DNA of 7,343 bases, taken from positions 1 through 7,343 of the forward strand of contig JABGQJ010000386.1 of assembly GCA_018648945.1 (NCBI GenBank), given 5' to 3'. The number at the start of each line of letters is the position of its first letter. Position 1 is the first letter of the stretch. The DNA comes from Victivallales bacterium (GTDB lineage: Bacteria; Verrucomicrobiota; Lentisphaeria; Oligosphaerales; Lenti-02). The notes below the pieces were generated by a model. It was given only the letters and a program-made list of their open reading frames with translations. It was not told the origin of the DNA and made no database searches. Positions 1-6,276 of this stretch are shown in pieces. A program made the position numbers and the translations under genes.

Positions 1-1
1 C

Positions 2-1099
2 TCCAACCAAGCCCGACATATGCCCAACTGGCTGGACATCGGCGCACCATCCCTGCCACGCCTGATGCAAGAGAATGGCTACCGCACCGCCCACTACGGC
101 AAGTGGCACCTCGGCGGCGGCGGCGGCATCCACGGCCATCCGGACGCGCCATTCGTGACGGAATACGGCTACGACGACACCCGCACCTGGAACGGCAACG
201 GGCCCACCTGGTACGAGACCACCCCGTGGCCCTTTACGCTCTACAACGATTCGGATGCCGTCTGGGCCGCCAACTCCAGCCGCATGGCGGCGGACGCGAC
301 CATCGACTTCATCAAGCAGGATCCAACGGAGCCCTTCTTCATCAACCTCTGGCTCAAGGACCCGCACACGCCGCTGCACCCAACCGAAGATCAGCGTGAG
401 CCATTCAAGCGTCTTCCCGAACCGCAGCAGACCTACTACTCGGTCATCCACAACGCCGACCGGCACATCGGCCGCGTGCTAGCCGCCCTCGACGAACTGG
501 GCCTGGCCGACAACACGCTGGTCATCTTCTCCAGTGACAATGGTCCGGAGGTCAGCCGCGAACAGTTGGGCACCTATGGCTCCGTGCTCCACCTGCGTGG
601 CCGCAAGCACGTCATGTTCGATGGCGGCATCCGCGTGCCCTTCATTGTCCGTTGGCCGGGGCATACGCCGGTCAACCACGTGATCGACGACACCTGGATC
701 TCGGCTGTTGACCTCGTTCCGACCTTCCTGGAAGCAGCCGGGATTCCCGTACCGCTGAGGTGGGACCTGGATGGTGCGAGCGCCCTATCCGCCCTGCATG
801 GCCGGGAGTTCAAGCGTGGCATGCCCATGATGTGGGAGTGGCGCAACTGCGACTGTACGAGTAACGACGAGACGATCAACAACTGGCCCATGCTTGGTAT
901 TCGGCAAGAAGAGTACATGCTGTTGATGAATCCCGTCAGCGGCCTGCAGGCCCTATACGACACCTACGCAGACGAGGCCCAGACCCGGAATCTGGCGAGT
1001 GACAAGCCGGACCTAGCCCGCGCGCTAGCCGGTCAGATAGAAGACTACAGCCGCTCCCTGCCCGGGTATCCGACACGGGCGAAAGCAGAGGTGGAATGA
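2..1099 (+). CDS. Type I (S1 family) sulfatase, N-terminus missing at the window edge
   Basis: Probably hydrolyses sulfate esters on a carbohydrate. The frame is already open at base 2 and reads SNQARH before the Met at 20, so that Met is internal. Numbering from it: a sulfatase signature GYRTAHYGKWHLGG at 20-33 (Lys28, His30), DPHTPLHP at 114-121 with the substrate-side His, the metal-binding SDNG at 172-175, and GRKH (Lys196) followed by DGGIRVPFIVRWPG at 194-214. The C-terminal LYDTYADEAQTRNLASDKP (312-330) is the usual sulfatase tail region. The N-terminal part with the CxPxR formylglycine site and the first metal aspartates lies outside the window, perhaps 70-100 residues, so activity and export signal cannot be judged. 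It looks closest to the arylsulfatase/GALNS-like sulfatases abundant in planctomycetes and verrucomicrobia; substrate is not readable. The stop overlaps the fucosidase start by 4 bp, implying co-translation. Family assignment is strong, specificity unknown. Confidence 0.93.
   Translation, partial: SNQARHMPNWLDIGAPSLPRLMQENGYRTAHYGKWHLGGGGGIHGHPDAPFVTEYGYDDTRTWNGNGPTWYETTPWPFTLYNDSDAVWAANSSRMAADATIDFIKQDPTEPFFINLWLKDPHTPLHPTEDQREPFKRLPEPQQTYYSVIHNADRHIGRVLAALDELGLADNTLVIFSSDNGPEVSREQLGTYGSVLHLRGRKHVMFDGGIRVPFIVRWPGHTPVNHVIDDTWISAVDLVPTFLEAAGIPVPLRWDLDGASALSALHGREFKRGMPMMWEWRNCDCTSNDETINNWPMLGIRQEEYMLLMNPVSGLQALYDTYADEAQTRNLASDKPDLARALAGQIEDYSRSLPGYPTRAKAEVE
1087..1094 (+). promoter_or_regulatory. 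Ribosome binding site inside the sulfatase 3' end, for the fucosidase
   Basis: AGAGGTGG contains GAGGTG (1088-1093), a good match to the anti-Shine-Dalgarno complement. It lies only 2 bases before the ATG at 1096 but 5 bases before the ATG at 1099 and 11 before the ATG at 1105. The spacing therefore favours translation from 1099 (second Met), although 1096 gives the classic ATGA stop-start overlap. The product differs by one residue only. Confidence 0.6.
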
Positions 1100-2418
1100 T
1101 GGCAATGGAACGTCAGATGGACATGCAGTGGTGGTTGGACAGCAAGTTCGGCCTCTTCATTCACTGGGGACCTTCCAGCGTGGGCGGCGTCGAGATTGGC
1201 TGGGATCGGAGGAGCCATCCCTACGACCACCCGGGCAGAGCCCGGATTCCGGATGCGGAATACGACCAGTACTACACGCGCTTCAACCCGGTGGAGTTCG
1301 ACGCGGACGCCATCGTCCTGGCCGCCAAGCAGGCAGGGATGAAGTACATCGTCTTCACCAGCAAGCATCACGATGGCTTCGCCAACTGGCACACCCAGAT
1401 GTCGGACTACAACATCGCCAACACCCCCTTCAAGCGCGACATCTGCCGGGAACTGGCCGACGCCATCCGCCGGCATGGTCTGAAGCTGGGCTGGTACTAC
1501 TCCACCCGCGACTGGTATCACCCGGACTACCTGGTCGGCGACAACAGCAAGTACAACGACTTCTACCACGGTCAGGTCCGTGAGCTACTGAGCAACTTTG
1601 GCAAGGTGGATCTCCTGTGGTTCGACCACGTGGCTGGGACCTGGGCCGACTACCGGTTCCGCGAGCTGTTCGAGATGATCCACAAACTCCAGCCCGGCAT
1701 CCTCGTCAACAACCGCGCCGCCCGCTTTGTCTTCGGCCACAAGGCCGGCACGCCGGACCCAGAACTCGCCGAACTGGTGAAGGGCGACTTCGATACTCCC
1801 GAGGGCAAGATCGGCGTATTCATGAAGGACCGGCCCTGGGAATCCTGCATCGTCATGTCCCGACCGGCAGACGGCGGTGGCTGGTCGTACCGCCCCGAAG
1901 CGATCACGCGGAGCTTCGCCGAGTGCGCCAAGACGCTCTCCGCCTGCGTCACGGGCCGGGGCAACCTGTTGCTGAACGCCGGTCCCATGTCCACCGGGCA
2001 GCTGCGCCCCGAGGAGATGGGCCTTCTGAAGGCTTTTGGTCCCTGGATGCAGACCTTCGGCGAGGGCCTCTACGAGACGCAAGGCGGTCCCTACATCAAC
2101 GGCGAGTGGGGTGGTGCCACGATCCGTGGCAACGACCTCTACCTGCATGTCTTCGAGTGGCAGAACGGCGCGCTCGCACTGCCAGCGCTGCCGCGTGAAG
2201 TCCTCGCCTGCACGGAACTAGGCGGGGAGGACGTCGCCTGCCGCCAGGACAGCAACGAGCTTTCCCTGACCCTCAGCGGGGAGAAGAACCGCGACACGCA
2301 CTCGATCGTCAAGCTCTCGCTTGCCGATGGGACCGACATTCCCCTGATCCCGACGGACGTCGCATCGACGGCACGTGAGCAAGTCTCAGCCCTGGAAGAC
2401 CCGATGGGGGACAACTGA
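1096..2418 (+). CDS. Alpha-L-fucosidase, GH29 type
   Basis: Predicted to release alpha-linked L-fucose from a glycan by a retaining mechanism. The GH29 (beta/alpha)8 barrel starts almost at the N-terminus: WWLDSKFGLFIHWG at 12-25, then KYIVFTSKHHDGFANWH at 83-99 (the KHHDGF signature), KLGWYYSTRDWYHPDY at 130-145, and VDLLWFDH at 171-178, where Asp177 is the expected catalytic nucleophile. PWES at 247-250 holds Glu249, a candidate acid/base that I cannot assign firmly. GRGNLLLNAGP at 287-297 matches the conserved strand near the barrel end. Residues from about 330 look like the usual C-terminal beta-sandwich. The length of 440 is normal for the family. No signal peptide or lipobox is visible, so the enzyme looks cytoplasmic, unlike many family members. 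The nucleophile motif is followed by His rather than the common Gly. It is coupled to the sulfatase upstream and sits 24 bp before the propeller gene, suggesting joint action on a sulfated fucose-containing glycan. Confidence 0.93.
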   Translation: MMAMERQMDMQWWLDSKFGLFIHWGPSSVGGVEIGWDRRSHPYDHPGRARIPDAEYDQYYTRFNPVEFDADAIVLAAKQAGMKYIVFTSKHHDGFANWHTQMSDYNIANTPFKRDICRELADAIRRHGLKLGWYYSTRDWYHPDYLVGDNSKYNDFYHGQVRELLSNFGKVDLLWFDHVAGTWADYRFRELFEMIHKLQPGILVNNRAARFVFGHKAGTPDPELAELVKGDFDTPEGKIGVFMKDRPWESCIVMSRPADGGGWSYRPEAITRSFAECAKTLSACVTGRGNLLLNAGPMSTGQLRPEEMGLLKAFGPWMQTFGEGLYETQGGPYINGEWGGATIRGNDLYLHVFEWQNGALALPALPREVLACTELGGEDVACRQDSNELSLTLSGEKNRDTHSIVKLSLADGTDIPLIPTDVASTAREQVSALEDPMGDN

Positions 2419-2432
2419 CGAGGCGAGAACAC

Positions 2433-2438
2433 AGGAAG
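2433..2438 (+). promoter_or_regulatory. Ribosome binding site for the propeller gene
   Basis: AGGAAG in the only intergenic gap (2419-2442) provides an AGGA core 6 bases before the ATG at 2443. It supports that start, which also gives a proper signal peptide. No inverted repeat or promoter-like pair is visible in this 24-bp gap, so it is unlikely to hold a terminator or a new promoter. Confidence 0.6.
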
Positions 2439-2442
2439 CACG

Positions 2443-5400
2443 ATGATACACGATAGACGAATCTCCTCCGCCATACTGCTGGGCTTGCTGTGTTCGCTCC
2501 AGGCCGTGCTCGCTGGCAAGCTGGCCGAGATCGTTCAGACGGCCCGTCTGCGGAATGGCGTGATCCTGCTCGTAAATGCCGAGCCCGCGACCTACGACGA
2601 GGCCGCCGCCACCGGCTGCACCGTGCGCGGGCTGGAGAGCGACTCCGCCGCCGTGGCTGCCCTCAGGAAGCGATTCCTGGCCAAGGGCATCTATGGGAAA
2701 CTCTCGGTTGCCAGCTTCGACGGCAAGGTCCTTCCCTGCATTGACAGTCTGGCGAACATCGTCCTCGTGGGCAAGGCCAACGTGTCGCAGGCAGAAGCGC
2801 TGCGCATCCTCGTCCCCGGTGGCACGGCGTTGTTCAAGACCGATGCCGGCTGGCAAACCCACGTCAAGCCCTGGCCCAAGGAGATGGGCGAATGGAACCA
2901 GTACCTCTGCGGCGCCGACAACAACGGAGCGGCCAAGGACAGCGCCGGTCCACCCGAACGACTGCAGTGGACCGCCGGCAGCCGCTACGGCCGCGTCAAA
3001 GTGGTCATGCCCTCGGTCACCTCCATGGTCTCGGACAACGGGCGACTCTTCACCATCGAGGACATGGCGACCACGGAGTCGGGCAGGCTGCCCAAGCAGT
3101 ATGTGCTCCTGGCCCGTGATGCCTTCAACGGCTGCGAACTGTGGCGGCATCCGCTGAAGGACTGGGATAAGGAGGGCTGCCACCCGGTCAAGGACATTCC
3201 AGTGCAGCTACAGCGCCTAGTGCTCGCGGTCGACGGCAAGGTCTATTGCACCGACGGCTACGATGGGCCGATTACCGTGTTCGACGGTGCCACCGGGGAT
3301 ATCCTCTCGACCTTCAAGAACAGTGAAAACACCCGCGAGCTGGCCCATGCCGGTGGCATGATCTTCGCCATCCAGGGCGAGCCCTACGCCTTCCGCACCG
3401 GGGTCGGCAAGCGCAAGGGCTTCGATGCCCTCGAGATTGCCACGGTGAAGCTCTCCGCACGGGATGCCGGCAGCGGGAAGACCCTCTGGGAGATCCCCAT
3501 CGAGGGGACGGACGGCTACATCGGCGGCACCCTGAGCATCAAGAGCGGGAAGCTGGCCTACCTCACGCGCAACGCCCTCGTCTGCCGGAACAGCAAGACC
3601 GGCCAGGAAATCTGGCGCCAGGCCTACCCCTACTTCCAGGACATGCCGCGCAAGGGCGTCTACATCCTGAAGTACAACAACTCCCCACCCACTCTGGTGA
3701 TGACCGAGAAGTGGCTCTTCTGCTCGGATCTGAACCTCGTCAAGGCCTACAGCATGGCCGACGGTTCGCTCCTCTGGCAGGGCAATACCGAGTGCAACTA
3801 CACCAAGAACGGGGACCTGTTCTATGTCGATGGCCTGGTGTGGACCGGGTTTCTCAAGGGCCTCGATCCCGCCACCGGCGAGGTCAAACGCGAGCTCCAG
3901 CAAAACATGACCGGGCCCATGAGCCACGACCGCTGTTACCGCAACCGGATCACCCAGGAGTACTACATCAACTCCAAGTCCGGCGGCACCGATCTCGTGG
4001 CTCTGGACGGTAGCGGCGAGTACCCCGGCCCCTGGATGCGAGCAACCTGCGGCCTGGCCATGACCCCGAGCTTCGGGCGCCTCTACTCCTCCCCCTATGT
4101 CTGCGCCTGCGAAATCGGCAGCATGCTGCTCGGCTTCAACTGCACCTACAACCAGTCCCGTGACCAAGGCAAACTGATGGCGGCCGAGCCCGCCTCGCGC
4201 CTGATCAAGGGCCCCGCCTACGGGCGCGGGCCGACGGGTGCGAAGGCATCGGCGACCGATTGGCCCACTTACCGGCGCGACAACGCCCGCAGCGGCGTCA
4301 CGACCATGCAGGTCCCCAAACAGCTCAAAGTCGCGTGGCGCGCCACCCTCCCCGGCACCCCCACGGCGCCAGTGATCGCGGACGGGCTGCTGCTGACTGC
4401 CGTCAAAGGCATGCACACGGTCTTCGCTCTGGATAGCCGCACGGGCGACCAGAAATGGCAGTTCACTGCCGACGGGCCTATCGACTCGCCGCCCACCTAC
4501 TACCAAGGCCTCGCCCTGTTCGGTTCGCGAGATGGCTGGGTCTATTGCCTCAACGCCAAGACTGGCGATCTGGTCTGGAAGTTCTCCGACATGCCGGATG
4601 TTCGCTACATGTGCGCCTTCGAGCAGCTGGAATCGGCCTGGCCGGTCAATGGCAGTATCATGATCAAGAACGACCTCGCCTACTTTGCGGCAGGCAGAAG
4701 CTCGTTCCTGGATGGCGGCATCGTCGCCTACGCCCTCAATCCGCAGACCGGCGAGGTGAAGCACCGCCGAACCATGGCCGGTCCCTACGACGACAAGAGC
4801 TTCCCCATCGTCCAACGAGGGAAGACCCATCGCAGCCAGGGGTTCCGCTCCGGCATCTTCGCCAGCAAGGGCGACAATCTCTACATCCGCCACCAAGGGT
4901 TCAAGAACGACCTGAGCCCCATCAGCCCCTACGACATCAAAACACCGCACCTGATGTCCTCCACCGGCTTCCTCTGCGACAGCCCCCAGCACCGCACGTA
5001 CTGGACGGTCGACACCGACTTCTCCTACGGGCCGGGCAAAGGCTACGATGGCGATGGCCCCCAAGGGGACATCATGGTCGTGACCGGCAACCGCTACTAC
5101 GAAGTGCGCGGCTACTCCCCCGGACGCCACACCCAGCGGGAAGACGACCCTCTGAAGATGTACCGCGTGATCGCCGGACACAAGGTCCCTGCCGGCAGGC
5201 GCGGCAGGCGCATTCCGAGCCTCGGCGGACCAGCCGTCCCCCACGCCCGCAAGTGGGAGAAATGGGCTCGACGCTGGACCACGCAGATCCCCATTGCCGG
5301 ACACGCTATCCTCGTTGCCGACGAGACGCTGGTCGTTGCCGGCGTACCCATGCGTCCCGGCTTCGCCAAGACCAATATCGAGGCATCCTACCGGGGGGGC

Positions 5401-6276
5401 AAGGGGGGACTCCTCTGGACGCTGTCCGCCAAGGATGGTAAGCCCACGGGCGAGTTGATCCTACCCTCGGCCCCCGTCTGGGACGGCCTGGCCGCCGCCG
5501 AGCAGCGCGTCTTCCTACCCCTGAAGGACGGGACCATTCTCTGCCTCGCTACCGCCGATGCAAAGACCGCCCCGCCGAAGTCGCTCTACACCAAGGGCCC
5601 TACGGGCACGGAGGAGGACGGACCAGATCTGCTCAAGCCCCTGACTGGCGACTCCATCTGGCTCTATCGTAACGACTTTGAGAAGGGCAAGATCGGGGTT
5701 GCACCAGGGCAGATCAACGGAGCGGACGAGGGCAAGGGATCGGCCATCGTCGTGACCGATGCTGCTGCCAAGTCGGGCCAGCACTCCCTCATGCTTCGCG
5801 ACGCGGCAGGTCTCAAGTATCCCTGGATGCCCATCTGGGAAACGCGCTTCCCCGCACCCAAGATCCTGGGCGGCGTCCTGACTCTCTCCTTCGATGTCAT
5901 GATGAGTCGCGAGCAACCCGGACGCCTGAATGTGATGCTCCGCCACTACGGCGACTACGGCGGTCGCCCGCCTTTCCGAACCGTGAGCCAAGTCGCCATC
6001 TCACCCGACGGCACCATCGATGTGCAGGGCAAGAAGGTGGCAGCCCCGAAGGGCGGCTGGCACCATGTGGAGCTCTCCTTCCGCCAGGGCCTCCCCGGCA
6101 AGAGGGTTGTCAACGCCACCATCACCACGGCCGATGGGAAGAAGCACTCCTTCAAGCGGCCCTTCACCAATCCCGAGTTCGTTGGTCTCTCCTGGCTAGG
6201 CTTCTCAGCGGGCGGGAACGAGGCCGGCACAACGTATGTGGACAACGTGTCCGTGAAGCTGGAGAAGGCGCCATGA
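2443..6276 (+). CDS. Exported giant protein: degenerate methyltransferase-like head, two PQQ-like beta-propellers, C-terminal beta-sandwich
   Basis: The biochemical role is unknown. A signal peptide fits residues 1-24 (basic start, hydrophobic 7-23, VLA before Gly25). Residues 27-132 resemble a class I SAM-methyltransferase fold (GLESD 63-67, RILVPGG 121-127) but lack the glycine-rich SAM loop. VKPWPKEMGEW (141-151) then leads into PQQ/BamB-like repeats: ARDAFNGCELW (224), VFDGATGD (279), SARDAGSGKTLW (338), CRNSKTGQEIW (381), SMADGSLLW (437) and GLDPATGE (473). A cysteine-rich segment with CAC (554-556) precedes a second propeller opening at DWPTYRRDNARSGV (606-619), with ALDSRTGDQKW (662), CLNAKTGDLVW (702) and ALNPQTGE (764). 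Residues 1071-1274 form a predicted jelly-roll ending YVDNVSVKLE. Such repeats do not prove PQQ binding; no cytochrome CxxCH motif is seen. I know this architecture from planctomycete and related genomes, usually annotated only as a PQQ-binding-like repeat protein. It ends in a 4-bp overlap with the next gene. It may be a periplasmic or surface scaffold or oxidoreductase. Confidence 0.85.
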   Translation: MIHDRRISSAILLGLLCSLQAVLAGKLAEIVQTARLRNGVILLVNAEPATYDEAAATGCTVRGLESDSAAVAALRKRFLAKGIYGKLSVASFDGKVLPCIDSLANIVLVGKANVSQAEALRILVPGGTALFKTDAGWQTHVKPWPKEMGEWNQYLCGADNNGAAKDSAGPPERLQWTAGSRYGRVKVVMPSVTSMVSDNGRLFTIEDMATTESGRLPKQYVLLARDAFNGCELWRHPLKDWDKEGCHPVKDIPVQLQRLVLAVDGKVYCTDGYDGPITVFDGATGDILSTFKNSENTRELAHAGGMIFAIQGEPYAFRTGVGKRKGFDALEIATVKLSARDAGSGKTLWEIPIEGTDGYIGGTLSIKSGKLAYLTRNALVCRNSKTGQEIWRQAYPYFQDMPRKGVYILKYNNSPPTLVMTEKWLFCSDLNLVKAYSMADGSLLWQGNTECNYTKNGDLFYVDGLVWTGFLKGLDPATGEVKRELQQNMTGPMSHDRCYRNRITQEYYINSKSGGTDLVALDGSGEYPGPWMRATCGLAMTPSFGRLYSSPYVCACEIGSMLLGFNCTYNQSRDQGKLMAAEPASRLIKGPAYGRGPTGAKASATDWPTYRRDNARSGVTTMQVPKQLKVAWRATLPGTPTAPVIADGLLLTAVKGMHTVFALDSRTGDQKWQFTADGPIDSPPTYYQGLALFGSRDGWVYCLNAKTGDLVWKFSDMPDVRYMCAFEQLESAWPVNGSIMIKNDLAYFAAGRSSFLDGGIVAYALNPQTGEVKHRRTMAGPYDDKSFPIVQRGKTHRSQGFRSGIFASKGDNLYIRHQGFKNDLSPISPYDIKTPHLMSSTGFLCDSPQHRTYWTVDTDFSYGPGKGYDGDGPQGDIMVVTGNRYYEVRGYSPGRHTQREDDPLKMYRVIAGHKVPAGRRGRRIPSLGGPAVPHARKWEKWARRWTTQIPIAGHAILVADETLVVAGVPMRPGFAKTNIEASYRGGKGGLLWTLSAKDGKPTGELILPSAPVWDGLAAAEQRVFLPLKDGTILCLATADAKTAPPKSLYTKGPTGTEEDGPDLLKPLTGDSIWLYRNDFEKGKIGVAPGQINGADEGKGSAIVVTDAAAKSGQHSLMLRDAAGLKYPWMPIWETRFPAPKILGGVLTLSFDVMMSREQPGRLNVMLRHYGDYGGRPPFRTVSQVAISPDGTIDVQGKKVAAPKGGWHHVELSFRQGLPGKRVVNATITTADGKKHSFKRPFTNPEFVGLSWLGFSAGGNEAGTTYVDNVSVKLEKAP
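6261..6264 (+). promoter_or_regulatory. Ribosome binding site within the propeller gene 3' end, for the last gene
   Basis: GGAG, in the context GGAGAAGG, lies 8 bases before the ATG at 6273. Together with the ATGA overlap it supports that start for the last gene and translational coupling to the propeller gene. Confidence 0.55.

Noticed and set aside
20..22. ATG at 20 as the sulfatase start
   Set aside because: The frame is open to the left edge with family-like residues before it, and the essential CxPxR region would be missing; the gene simply begins outside the window.
2419..2442. Terminator or promoter in the only intergenic gap
   Set aside because: 24 bp without an inverted repeat, T-run or recognisable promoter hexamers; only a Shine-Dalgarno-like element is seen.
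3217..5304. A 695-codon open frame on the minus strand, antisense to the propeller gene
   Set aside because: It lies wholly opposite a well-supported gene, is dominated by Gly, Ala, Val, Asp and Glu as expected from the complement of GC-rich coding DNA, and shows no domain or signal sequence.
4455..5441. A 328-codon + strand open frame within the propeller gene
   Set aside because: It is an Arg/Pro/Leu-rich out-of-frame shadow; the main frame has clear PQQ-like repeats across it.
2443..6276. Calling the propeller protein a PQQ-dependent alcohol or glucose dehydrogenase
   Set aside because: The repeats are PQQ-like, but I could not identify the cofactor-site residues of the dehydrogenases, and there is no CxxCH cytochrome motif; the repeat family also includes non-enzymatic scaffolds such as BamB.
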